Part shown: positions 52,479 through 61,182 of the stretch, piece by piece | How the letters are laid out: each line of letters starts with the position of its first letter | How positions within the stretch are numbered: position 1 is the stretch's first letter | Assembly: GCA_020852815.1 (NCBI GenBank) | Contig: JADZAN010000005.1 | Location: forward strand, 1 to 64,000 | Source of the DNA: Gemmatimonadaceae bacterium | GTDB taxonomy: Bacteria > Gemmatimonadota > Gemmatimonadetes > Gemmatimonadales > Gemmatimonadaceae | Direction: 5' to 3' | Length of the DNA: 64,000 bases | Position numbers and translations under genes: made by a program | The notes under the pieces: generated by a model | The model's input: the letters and a program-made list of their open reading frames with translations, nothing else | Told to the model about the DNA's origin: nothing | The model's database searches: none

Positions 52479-55280
52479 CTACCTGAGCCACCCTCCCAGG
52501 TCGCGGGCAATCGACTGCAGCATGGCCGGTGTGAGCGACATCGTCACGCGACGCTTCTGGTCCGCATCGACGACTTGCACCTGGTACGCCGCCGAGGGAT
52601 CGGCGAAGTCGGAGGGATGGAAGACGTAGATCCCGGCGTTGGGGACGCTCTTGCGGTCGCGCTTGTACGCGTCCGGGTTGCCGACGGCGTGGATGGTCTG
52701 GCTCTCGAGCGGGATGAGCGGCGTCCCGTTGCGGGTGATGCTCATGGAGTAGAAGTCGCCCTTCCTGGCATCGAGCGGCTTGTCGGGGCGCTGCGGATAG
52801 GCGGCCTTGTCGGGAGAGACTTCGAGGATGACCACGGCACGCCGCTCCTCGCGGTAGTCGCGCCACGCCTTCCACTCCAGCAGCGGATCGGGAGGGCCGG
52901 CGGGGGTCCTGGCGCCGATGTCGAACGGGTTGTCCGACGGCGCCGGCGCCGACTTCGCCATGCGCCAGGCCAGCAGCTGCGGCGTCATGGCCAGCACGTC
53001 GAAGCCGCCCTGCGTGACGCGGTACTGCTGGAGGTCGACGCTTCCCGCCTCGGCGGCGGCGATTGCATCTGACGGAACGGGGCGCGCCGGCCACGAACGG
53101 GTGAGCGTGGTGTCGGGGACGATCGCCGCCGCCGCGCCGCGCGCCGTGTGCAGGAGCGAACGCAGGGCGCCGGCGCCGACAATCGCGGTGCTCCCCCGGC
53201 GGCGGGTGACGATGCCCGCCACCCCACCGGTCCTGGGGTTGAGGACAGGGGCACCTAACGCCGCGTTGCCCACCGCCCCCGCCGCGGCGAGCGTGGTGCC
53301 GCTCACCCTGGCAACGACCACCGGCTGCTGCGTCACGGTGCTGCGCCCCACGACACGCAGCGCAAGGAGCGAGTCGCCCACCGCGGCCGCCGTGGCCGTC
53401 GTGTCGCGCCGCCCCACGTCGAGCGTCCGGCAGCGCCGGCAGCGGCGTGGGGAGACGACAAGTGCCGCGACGCCGTTGGCGCTGTCGATGGAGGCAACGC
53501 TGGCCTTCACCGAGTGTTCGCCGTCGATGAAGACGTCCACGCGCTGGTCGGGGGGGACGAGCGACGCGGCGGTGAGGAAGATGCCTGCCGAGTCGACCAG
53601 GAAGGCGCTCCCACGCCCTGCCGATGACGTCACGAAGAGGACGCCGCTGCGCGCGCGCTGCACGTACTCGCTGTCGGCGCCCGCGGCCGCCGGCAGCGTC
53701 GCGGACGGTGCGCTGTCGCTCGCACTGGGCGCTACCTCGCTGACAATCGAGTCCGTGGCGGCACTGACCGCCGGGGGCTGCTCCCCCTTTCCTCCCAGCA
53801 TCTTCGTGGCGGCGAAGCCGAGGACCGCGATGCCTAACGCGGCTGCGGCCAGCATCCCCAACTTCCCGCCCCGGGCAGCGGCCGGCCGCTCGCTCGGTGG
53901 CGAGAGGTGCCTCGCGTCGGCACCGTCGCCCACCGCCGGGAGCGGGGTGGTGGCGCCGGCGTGGCGCACCTTCACGGTCGGCGTGGCCTTTGTCACGTCC
54001 GGCGCCGGCTCGATGGCGCGGGATGCCGCCGTCTCGACCGTCGGCGCGCGACGTTCTCCCGTGTCGCCGTCGCCCGCCACGCCGGGCGTTGCGGCTGGCG
54101 ACACGGTCGTGGGCGGGAGCGTGGGGCGCGGAATCGCCTGCGACTCGCTGGGCGGGGTCACCACGCTCACCGAGCGCTCCCCCGACGTGGGCGTGGGATT
54201 GAGCGAACCGCGCACCGCCGACATCGAGCGCACCGGCGTGGAGCTGTCGATCGCCATCCCGCCACGGCTCGGCGTCGCCATGCGCTGCGAAAGGAGGAGG
54301 AGGTACGCCTGGTCCTCCTCGGTCAACGGCATCTCGCTCACCGCACCATCGAGTTCTGCCACGAACTCCATCGCGTCTGCATAACGAGCCGACGGTTCGA
54401 CGTCGAGCGCACGGTCAAAGGCCGCCTGCAGCCCGGCCGGCCACTCGACCTCGGGGAGCACCTCGCCGAGGGCGCGCGGCTTGCCCAGCATGCGCGCCAT
54501 GAGCGCGTCGCCCCCCCCGCTCGCCTTGAAGGCGCTCGAGCCCGTGAGGACGCGGAAGGCAATGAGCGCGAGGGCGTACAGGTCCGAACGCTCGTCCAGG
54601 ACATCGCCCGTCAGCTGCTCGGGGCTCATGTAGTCCGGCGTGCCGACGATCATCCCCGTCGACGTGAACTGCTGCGTCCCGCGGCTCATCATCCGCGCGA
54701 TCCCGAAATCGACCAGCTTGACCAGGTCGGTCCCGGCGCGCGTGCGCGCGACCATGACGTTGTCCGGCTTCAGGTCGCGATGGAGAATCCCCATCCCGTG
54801 CGCGGCGACCAGCGCCTCCGACGTCTGCCGAATGATCTCCACCGCGCGCACCGTGTGCAGCCGCCCCTCGCGGTCCAGGATCGACGAGAGCGGTTCGCCG
54901 GGCACGAACTCCATCGCCAGGTAGATCATCCCGTCCGACGTCTCGCCGAAGTCGTAGATCTGGGCGACGTTGGGATGTGAGATCTGCGAGGCATTCTCCG
55001 CTTCACGGTGGAAGCGCGATACCGCCACCGGATCGCCCAGCATCCACGAGCGCATGAGCTTGACCGCCACCTTGCGCTTGATGCGCACGTGCTCCGCCAG
55101 GTACACCTCGCCCATCCCCCCTTCGCCCAGGCGCTCCTTCACCAGGTAGCGATCGGCCAGCACCGTCCCGATCAGCGCGTTGGCACCACTGCCGGACGCG
55201 ACCAAGGCCGCGCCGTCGATCGTGCAGAACCGATCGTCGTCGCCGTACTCCTTACCACATTGCGGGCAGAGCTTGGCCAC
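52479..55280 (-). CDS. Ser/Thr protein kinase fused to a degenerate HtrA-like (trypsin) sensor domain
   Basis: A 933-residue membrane protein. Residues 1-22 are a zinc-ribbon start (CPQCG...FC) with only three Cys; the fourth is Asp22. The kinase (about 45-310) is complete: K74 in VAVKLM, HRDLKPDN at 167-174, DFG at 191-193, and GTPDYMSPEQL. A Pro/Thr/Ser-rich linker leads to one transmembrane helix near 471-494. The extracytoplasmic part, from about residue 540, resembles HtrA (GRGSAFLVDSAGIFLTAASL), but the catalytic residues are lost: the His position reads LTAASLV and the serine loop reads GNAALGAP instead of GNSGGP. A Cys pair is present (CRRC). The C-terminal 200 residues are beta-rich and unknown. 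I infer a kinase that senses envelope state with a dead protease fold. Confidence 0.92.
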   Translation of the reverse strand: MAKLCPQCGKEYGDDDRFCTIDGAALVASGSGANALIGTVLADRYLVKERLGEGGMGEVYLAEHVRIKRKVAVKLMRSWMLGDPVAVSRFHREAENASQISHPNVAQIYDFGETSDGMIYLAMEFVPGEPLSSILDREGRLHTVRAVEIIRQTSEALVAAHGMGILHRDLKPDNVMVARTRAGTDLVKLVDFGIARMMSRGTQQFTSTGMIVGTPDYMSPEQLTGDVLDERSDLYALALIAFRVLTGSSAFKASGGGDALMARMLGKPRALGEVLPEVEWPAGLQAAFDRALDVEPSARYADAMEFVAELDGAVSEMPLTEEDQAYLLLLSQRMATPSRGGMAIDSSTPVRSMSAVRGSLNPTPTSGERSVSVVTPPSESQAIPRPTLPPTTVSPAATPGVAGDGDTGERRAPTVETAASRAIEPAPDVTKATPTVKVRHAGATTPLPAVGDGADARHLSPPSERPAAARGGKLGMLAAAALGIAVLGFAATKMLGGKGEQPPAVSAATDSIVSEVAPSASDSAPSATLPAAAGADSEYVQRARSGVLFVTSSAGRGSAFLVDSAGIFLTAASLVPPDQRVDVFIDGEHSVKASVASIDSANGVAALVVSPRRCRRCRTLDVGRRDTTATAAAVGDSLLALRVVGRSTVTQQPVVVARVSGTTLAAAGAVGNAALGAPVLNPRTGGVAGIVTRRRGSTAIVGAGALRSLLHTARGAAAAIVPDTTLTRSWPARPVPSDAIAAAEAGSVDLQQYRVTQGGFDVLAMTPQLLAWRMAKSAPAPSDNPFDIGARTPAGPPDPLLEWKAWRDYREERRAVVILEVSPDKAAYPQRPDKPLDARKGDFYSMSITRNGTPLIPLESQTIHAVGNPDAYKRDRKSVPNAGIYVFHPSDFADPSAAYQVQVVDADQKRRVTMSLTPAMLQSIARDLGGWLR

Positions 55281-55287
55281 CTTTCTT

Positions 55288-55330
55288 GAGAAGACGAGAG
55301 GACGGGAGGACGAGAGGACGAGAGGGGGGA
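55288..55330. repeat. Period-8 GACGAGAG tract upstream of the kinase gene
   Basis: Five units (GACGAGAG, GACGGGAG, GACGAGAG and so on) directly precede the kinase start and belong to the family seen at 13437, 16394 and 62464. Confidence 0.85.
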
Positions 55331-55377
55331 GGCGGGGCGATCAGGGTGGGAACAGCAAAGTAAGGGCCGGAGGGCAG

Positions 55378-55696
55378 CTATTGAGCGTTCCGGATCAACT
55401 GCGCCCAGAATCTGATCCCGTGCGCGAAGTCCGCCAGCGGCGCCCGCTCATTGGTTCCATGCCCTCCCGAGATGAGCGCCGAAGGCCAGGAGGACGGTGC
55501 GTGTGGGCGCGAAGCCCTGGGCGAGGAGGAGGTCGACCCCTTCCAGGATGCCGATGACCGATGCCTTGTCGTCGAATGCCGCGTCGGGGGGCACGACGGG
55601 CGCCGGATGCGGGACGAGTCGCGTGGCGCGCCAACTACCGATTTCGCCCAGGGCAACGACGACCAGGGCGAATACGGCGAGCAGTTTCCTGATCAC
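55378..55696 (-). pseudogene. Remnant of an M20-family (carboxypeptidase S-like) peptidase
   Basis: From a GTG at 55696 the frame gives a hydrophobic N-terminus (IRKLLAVFALVVVALGE). It then jumps to the M20 core segment DDKASVIGILEGVDLLLAQG and PTRTVLLAFG, and then stops. In another frame the sequence continues as GGHGTNERAPLADFAHGIRF and WAQLIRNAQ, which is the usual C-terminus of M20 carboxypeptidases. A normal relative has about 480 residues, so most of the gene is deleted and the pieces are out of frame. It follows the D-aminoacylase-like gene at 55721 by 24 bp and was probably its operon partner. Confidence 0.7.
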
Positions 55697-55720
55697 GGTG
55701 CGTTGGATCGGAGGGAGCGA

Positions 55721-57469
55721 TTACCGAACGACGGTGCCATCCCATCCCGGGCCGCGCAGTGCGCGACCGGGGCGGGCGTTGGTGTGGCGCCCATCGCGCA
55801 GGACGCGGACGCCGTTGACCCACACCTGCTCGACGCCGGTGGAGAGTTGGTGCGGCTGCTGCGGCGTGGCGCGGTCGATGATGGTGGCGGGGTCGAAGAT
55901 GACGACGTCGGCGAACAGCCCTTCGCGCAGGAGGCCGCGATCGCGCAGCGCCAGGCGCGAGGCCACGGCGCCGCTCATGCGCCGCACGGCATCCTCGAGG
56001 GTGAGGAGGTGCTGTTCGCGCACGTAGCGCCCCAGGATGCGCGGATAGGTCCCGTAGGAGCGTGGGTGCACGACGATGGTGGTGCTGTCGGGATCGACGC
56101 CGCCGGCGTCGGAGCCGATGGAGACCCAGGGGGACTTGAGCTGCATGCGCACGTTCTCCTCGGACATGGTGAAGTTGATCTTGTCGAGGTCGTGCCCTTC
56201 GGCGAGGATCAGCTCGATGACGGCATCGGGCCAGGGGCGGTTCATCGCGGTGGCAATGTCGGCGAGGTACTTCCCTTCGTACTGCTTGTGCTCGGCCCTG
56301 GTGAACCCGCCGATCATGTACGCGCCGGGCCCTTCCAGCTGGCAGAGCGGCGCCCCGTTCATGTCTGTCATCTCGCGCACGATGCGCGCGCGTGTGTCAG
56401 CATTCCGCAGGTTGTCCATCAGCTTCCCGTTCTCGGCGGCCCAGTCGGGGAAGCACTCGCCCAGGTTGTTGCCGGAAAAGGGATAGGGGTACATGGTGGC
56501 GGCAACGTCGAAGCCGGAGGCGCGCGCCGAGTCGATCCTGGCGACCATGGCGGGCGCCTTGCCCCAGTTGCGGCGGTTCGACGCCTTGAGGTGATAGATG
56601 TCGACGCGCACGCCGCCCTCGCGCCCGATGCGGAAGGCCTCGTCCATGGCCTGGAAGAGCGAGTCGTCCTCCGAGCGCATGTGGGTGATGTAGCCCCCCT
56701 GGAAGGGGGCCATGGCCTTCGCCATCTCGACTAACTCGCCGGTGCTGGCGTACGACCCTGGCGGGTAGATGAGTGCGGTGGAGATGCCGAAGGCGCCGTC
56801 GGCCATGGCGCGCCGGACGACCGCGCGCATCGTGTCCGATTGCGAGGCGTTAGGCATCCCGGGCGCCTGCCCCATGACGTACGCGCGTACGGTGGTGGCG
56901 CCAAGGTAGGATCCGGCGTTGACCGAGATCCCGTTGCGCTCCATGGCCGTGAGCCAGGCGCCAAAGCCGCGGGAACCGTGAAAGCCGGGCTGCAGTGCCG
57001 CGCGCCTGGGGGCGAAGGCGTCGGCGCCGAGGAGCGTGTCGACGTGCGCATTGGCCGGCGCGGGGGTCGTCGCTTCGCCGAGTATCTCGCTCGTGACGCC
57101 CTGCGTGACCTTGGAGAGGACGCGTCCATCCTGCCAGAGGAAGGCATCCCACGAGTGGGACTGGATGTCGATGAAACCCGGGGCTACGACGCGATTGCGA
57201 GCGTCGATGCGTTCCCGCGCCGTGGCGTTGCGCAAGCCGCCGGCAATGGTGATGGCGGCGATGCGGTCGCCGCGAATGGCGAGGTCGCCGGCGAACCACG
57301 GATTGCCGCTCCCGTCAACGATGCGCCCGTTCTCGATGATGACGTCATAGGGAGCGCGGTCGGGGACGAGCCGCGGCGCAGGGCCACGGCTACACGCCGC
57401 GAGCATGAACGCCGCGAACACCGGGGCGATCCGGATCGTCCCACGAAGGGCGCGCGAATGGGAGGACAT
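55721..57469 (-). CDS. N-acyl-D-amino-acid deacylase (D-aminoacylase)-like lipoprotein, second paralogue
   Basis: A 582-residue amidohydrolase with lipoprotein signal (VFAAFMLAACSRG). Same family order as the protein at 43643: YDVIIENGRIVDGSGNPW, GVTSEILGEATTP, ALIYPPGSYASTGELVEM, YITHMRSEDD, VDIYHLKASN, SIGSDAGGVDPDS. The first metal motif is IDIQSHSWD, so one of the two His is Gln, and the usual Cys loop reads GEATT. It is likely an envelope hydrolase of N-acyl-D-amino acids or D-containing dipeptides. No GntR-type palindrome precedes it. The region upstream is shared with the divergent TonB-plug gene. Confidence 0.88.
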   Translation of the reverse strand: MSSHSRALRGTIRIAPVFAAFMLAACSRGPAPRLVPDRAPYDVIIENGRIVDGSGNPWFAGDLAIRGDRIAAITIAGGLRNATARERIDARNRVVAPGFIDIQSHSWDAFLWQDGRVLSKVTQGVTSEILGEATTPAPANAHVDTLLGADAFAPRRAALQPGFHGSRGFGAWLTAMERNGISVNAGSYLGATTVRAYVMGQAPGMPNASQSDTMRAVVRRAMADGAFGISTALIYPPGSYASTGELVEMAKAMAPFQGGYITHMRSEDDSLFQAMDEAFRIGREGGVRVDIYHLKASNRRNWGKAPAMVARIDSARASGFDVAATMYPYPFSGNNLGECFPDWAAENGKLMDNLRNADTRARIVREMTDMNGAPLCQLEGPGAYMIGGFTRAEHKQYEGKYLADIATAMNRPWPDAVIELILAEGHDLDKINFTMSEENVRMQLKSPWVSIGSDAGGVDPDSTTIVVHPRSYGTYPRILGRYVREQHLLTLEDAVRRMSGAVASRLALRDRGLLREGLFADVVIFDPATIIDRATPQQPHQLSTGVEQVWVNGVRVLRDGRHTNARPGRALRGPGWDGTVVR

Positions 57470-57602
57470 GTCGGGTTTGGGGGCGCGATGGGGGCGGGTA
57501 GTGCTTTTCTCGCGCCGGAAGGGTACGATATCTGTCGCCTGCTGGCCATCACCCCCTTGGATGCCACGCGCACCCGCCCCGGCGGGGGAGGTTCAATTCG
57601 TG

Positions 57603-58766
57603 ATGTACACACGCCCATCGCGCCCCGGTTCCGGTCAGCGCGCTGTTGTCGTCGCCGTCTTTCTCGCCTGCCTAACGGCGCTCCCCGCCGCGGCGCAGAA
57701 GGGCGAAGTCGGGACCGGCGGGATCAAGGGGATCGTGCGAGACTCCAGCGGTGCCGCGGTGGAAGGGGCGCAGGTATCGGTGAAGGGGGTGGACATCCAC
57801 GGCGAGAGCGGCGCGGGGGGTGAGTTCCTCTTCGCCAAGGCCAATGCCGGAGCGCTGACGATCCAGGTGCGACGCATCGGCTTCCTTCCCGAAACGGCCA
57901 CCGTGAACGTCCTTGCCGGGACGACCATCAACGCGGAGTTCACGCTCAGGCGCGTCGTGGTGGCGCTCACCCCGGTGGTGATCACGGGGCGTCGCGAGAT
58001 TACGGGGCGCATGGCCGGCTTCTACCAGCGCCTGTCGCGTGGACACGGGCACTTCTTCACGCGCGAGCAAGTGGACAGGCGCAACCCGGCCAACATGACG
58101 GACCTGTTCCGCATGATTCCCGGGGTGAGAGTCGACTCGCGCGGCTTCAACAACCATGTGCGCTTCCGCGGCGCCCGCTGCGCCCCGCTCACCTGGCTCG
58201 ACGGGTCGCCGCTCTATGCGGGCGAATTCGACCTCGACTCGGTGGATCCGCGCTCGTTCGAGGGGATCGAGATCTACAGCGGCGCGGCGTCGGTTCCCGC
58301 CGAGTTCCAGGGGAACCGCTCGCTGTCCAGCGCTTGCGGGACGATCATCCTCTGGTCCAAACAGGGAGAGCTGCGCCCCAAGAAGCGGAAGAAGGGCGAC
58401 CTCTCACCGGCCGCCGAGATCGCGCAGGCGGTGCAGCAGCTCTCCGTCTTCACCCCCGACCAGGTGGACCAGCAGGCGCGCGTGGACTCCACGCGGCTGC
58501 AACGCCCGGTGTATCCGGACTCGCTGTACACCAACATGGTGCCGGGGCGCGTGCTGGCGGAGTTTGTCGTGGACGCGAAGGGCTCGGTGAACCTCGACAC
58601 CTTCAACGTGGTGACCACGACGCACCCCGGCTTCATCGAGTCGGTGCGCATCTCGCTGCGCGACCAGGCGTTCTACCCGGCGGTGCGCAAGGGGCAGCCG
58701 GTGCAGCAGGTGGTGCAGCTCCCCTTCACGTTCATTCCCGACTCGACGGCGTTGCGCAAGCGTTAG
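57603..58766 (+). CDS. Hybrid protein: carboxypeptidase-regulatory-like domain, TonB-receptor plug and TonB C-terminal domain
   Basis: A 387-residue exported protein. It starts at ATG 57603 (a GTG precedes it directly), with the signal ending LTALPAAAQ. Domain order: a CarboxypepD_reg beta-sandwich (GIKGIVRDSSGAAVEGAQVS), a plug-like domain (NPANMTDLFRMIPGVRVDSR, GCAPLTWLDG-type Cys pair, FEGIEIYSGAASVPAEF), a Lys-rich linker, and a TonB C-terminal domain (PVYPDSLYTNMVPGRVLAEF and following strands). There is no beta-barrel. It may act as a periplasmic bridge or decoy in TonB-dependent transport. Its TAG overlaps the fabI stop at 58763. Confidence 0.8.
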   Translation: MYTRPSRPGSGQRAVVVAVFLACLTALPAAAQKGEVGTGGIKGIVRDSSGAAVEGAQVSVKGVDIHGESGAGGEFLFAKANAGALTIQVRRIGFLPETATVNVLAGTTINAEFTLRRVVVALTPVVITGRREITGRMAGFYQRLSRGHGHFFTREQVDRRNPANMTDLFRMIPGVRVDSRGFNNHVRFRGARCAPLTWLDGSPLYAGEFDLDSVDPRSFEGIEIYSGAASVPAEFQGNRSLSSACGTIILWSKQGELRPKKRKKGDLSPAAEIAQAVQQLSVFTPDQVDQQARVDSTRLQRPVYPDSLYTNMVPGRVLAEFVVDAKGSVNLDTFNVVTTTHPGFIESVRISLRDQAFYPAVRKGQPVQQVVQLPFTFIPDSTALRKR

Positions 58767-59725
58767 GCGACGGTCGAGGCGGCCTTCGCCTCGGCCTCGG
58801 CACGCTGTTCCTCCTCCTCGTCCTTCATCCACTGCGGGATGGCCACCGCCATGCCCATGGCATGGAAGCCCTTGTCGACGTAAACCGTGGCGCCGGTGAT
58901 TCCGCTGGCCAGAGGCGAGGCGAGGAAGGCGGCGGTGTGCCCCACTTCCATCGCCGACAGCTCGTTGGTAAGCGGCGCGTTGAGGCGATAGTAGGAGACC
59001 ATCTTCTCGACGATCCCGATGGCGCTGGCGGCGCGCGAGGCCAGTGGGCCGGCGGAGATCGTGTTGACGCGGATGCCCCAGCGGCGCCCGGCCTCGAACG
59101 AGAGCTGGCGCGTGTCGGCTTCGAGGGCGGCCTTGGCGGTGGACATCCCGCCGCCGTAGCCGCGCACCACGCGCTCGGCGGCGAGGTACGAGAGCGATAG
59201 GACCGAGCCGCCGCGGTTCATCAGCGGCGCGAGGTTGCGCGTGAGGGAGACCAGCGAGTAGGCGCTGGTGCCGACGGCGGCGAGGTAGCCGGCGCGCGAG
59301 GTATCGACCAGCGCCTTGCGCACCTCCGGGCCATTGGCGAGGGAGTGGACGACGATGTCGAGCCCTCCTTGGCCAAAGTCGGCGGCGATGGCGTTGGCCA
59401 TCCCCGTGATGGAGAAGTCGCCGACGTCCTTGTACCGCTTGCTGCTGCGGATGTCGTCGGGGGCGTCATCGAGCGTGTCGTACGCGGCATCGAGCGGGTA
59501 GATCTGCTTGAACTGCAGCAGTTCGCCGTTGGAGAGTCGACGCGAGTCGTCGATTTTCCCGCGATCGAGGAGGTTGCGGAAGATGTTGAGCGCAGGGGGC
59601 CAGGTGGCGACGACGATTTCCGCGCCGGCCTCGGCCATGGCCTTGGCAATCGCGAAGCCGAACCCGTTGTCGTCGGCGACGCCGGCCACGAGGGCGCGCT
59701 TGCCGGTGAGGTCGATGGAGAGCAT
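58763..59725 (-). CDS. fabI: Enoyl-[acyl-carrier-protein] reductase [NADH], plant/chlamydial-type FabI
   Basis: A 320-residue SDR enzyme of fatty-acid elongation, reducing trans-2-enoyl-ACP. It starts MLSIDLTGKRALVAGVADDN with the FabI nucleotide motif GxxxxxGFG. The catalytic pair is Y190 and K198 (RGYGGGMSTAKAALEAD), spaced by seven residues as in plant and chlamydial enzymes rather than six as in E. coli. The insert QIYPLDAAYDTLDDAPDDIR before VHSLANGPEV is also plant-type. The longer upstream frame is discarded because homology starts at MLSID. The C-terminal tail is Glu/Ala-rich. Confidence 0.93.
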   Translation of the reverse strand: MLSIDLTGKRALVAGVADDNGFGFAIAKAMAEAGAEIVVATWPPALNIFRNLLDRGKIDDSRRLSNGELLQFKQIYPLDAAYDTLDDAPDDIRSSKRYKDVGDFSITGMANAIAADFGQGGLDIVVHSLANGPEVRKALVDTSRAGYLAAVGTSAYSLVSLTRNLAPLMNRGGSVLSLSYLAAERVVRGYGGGMSTAKAALEADTRQLSFEAGRRWGIRVNTISAGPLASRAASAIGIVEKMVSYYRLNAPLTNELSAMEVGHTAAFLASPLASGITGATVYVDKGFHAMGMAVAIPQWMKDEEEEQRAEAEAKAASTVA

Positions 59726-59862
59726 GGAGAGGTATATGTCCCGGTCCAGGGGGGCGTCGCAAGTCGGGTGGGGGCGCTGTCCGTCCCCCTTCACGGGGGC
59801 TTCGCGACAACTTAAGGTGCGGAGGCCGCCGGCCGCTGGCGGTGCCCCTCACCCGCGCTCAC

Positions 59863-61182
59863 ATGAGCGCCATCCCGAGCGCGTCCATGACCACCGAGCA
59901 GGCGACGCCGAACCTTTCGTTGACGGCGCTGTACGAGGCGCCGCCCTCGCTGTCGCCGACGACCGATGAAGATGCGGTGCAGTTTGTGGCGCTGGCGGCG
60001 CGCGCGTACGCCGCGGTGGACGAGGTCCCGGCGCGGACCGAGGAGGGGCTCGAGTATCTCGCGCGCCACCTGGGCTTCACCGCCGACTGCACGGCGACGG
60101 CGACGGCGATCTTCCTGACGTTGTCGAAAGGGGGGCGTCGATGGACCGAGGTAATCCGCGTGCGCGCCTCGAGCCCCGACTTCACGCGCGCGGTGGCGCT
60201 GCATCGTGTGCTGGAGCGCGTGGCCAAGAACGAGATCACCCCGCATGATGCCGCCGAGCGTTTGACGTCGCTCCTGGCCTGGCGCGCGAGGTCGAGCATG
60301 TTGCTCGACACGCTCGCGGGGGCGCTGTTGAGCGCATCGTCGGCGCTCCTGTTGCGCGCCGACCTGCCGGAGATGGGGCTGGTGGCGCTGCTGGGGGCGA
60401 CGGTGGGGGCCGTGCTGCACCTGGTGGCTGGTCGCGAGACGCTGATGCCGTTGGCGACCGTGCTGCTGGCGGCGATGGCGTCGGGGGCGGCGTTCGGCTT
60501 TGACCGGTTGCACATGGCCGACATCCGTCCCGTGCCCGTGCTGGTGGCGTCGCTGGTGATCCTGCTGCCGGGGTGGCGGCTGACGGTGTCGATGAGCGAG
60601 CTGGCGCAGGGGCACTGGACGGCGGGGTCGGGGCGTTTCCTGGCGGGGGTGGTGACGCTCCTGCTGCTGGTGGTTGGCGTGGTGGTGGGGCAGCAGGCGG
60701 TGGCGTCGAGCGAGAAGGCGCGATTGATCCTGCCGGCGGCGGCCAACCTTCCGGCGTGGATTCGCGTCCTGTCGCCACTGGCGGCGGGGTTGTCGATGAC
60801 GCACTTGTTCAACGCGCGGCGGCGCGATGCGCCGTGGATCATGCTCATCTGCGTGATCACGTCGCTGGTGGCCTTCGGCGGGGGGATCCTCCTCGGCTCC
60901 AACGCCGGCGCGTTCGTGGGGGCGTTCACGGCAACGGCGGCGAGTATCCTGCTGGCGCGTCGCCTGCGCCTTCCGTATGCGGTGTTGCAGCAGCCGGCCA
61001 CCGTGCTCCTGGTGCCGGGAACGATCGGCTTCCTCAGCTTCGGATCGTTGGTGGACCAGAACGTGAACCGTGCAATCCAGACGGGGTTTCTCATGCTCAT
61101 GGTGGCGCTGACGTTGTCCATCGGGTCGTTGCTGGCGCGTGTGGCGCTGCGGCAGGGGATGGCGCGCGAGTACCAGCGGTGA
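59863..61182 (+). CDS. Threonine/serine exporter family protein (ThrE-like)
   Basis: A 439-residue inner-membrane protein. The N-terminal cytosolic part (about 40-150) matches the ThrE domain (GLEYLARHLGFTADCTATAT), followed by about ten helices in two bundles, with VVGQQAVASSEK between them and QQPATVLLVPGTIGFLSFGS in the second. In Corynebacterium ThrE exports threonine and serine using the proton gradient. The stop overlaps the GTG of the PLD gene (GTGA at 61179), which suggests a shared operon. Confidence 0.88.
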   Translation: MSAIPSASMTTEQATPNLSLTALYEAPPSLSPTTDEDAVQFVALAARAYAAVDEVPARTEEGLEYLARHLGFTADCTATATAIFLTLSKGGRRWTEVIRVRASSPDFTRAVALHRVLERVAKNEITPHDAAERLTSLLAWRARSSMLLDTLAGALLSASSALLLRADLPEMGLVALLGATVGAVLHLVAGRETLMPLATVLLAAMASGAAFGFDRLHMADIRPVPVLVASLVILLPGWRLTVSMSELAQGHWTAGSGRFLAGVVTLLLLVVGVVVGQQAVASSEKARLILPAAANLPAWIRVLSPLAAGLSMTHLFNARRRDAPWIMLICVITSLVAFGGGILLGSNAGAFVGAFTATAASILLARRLRLPYAVLQQPATVLLVPGTIGFLSFGSLVDQNVNRAIQTGFLMLMVALTLSIGSLLARVALRQGMAREYQR

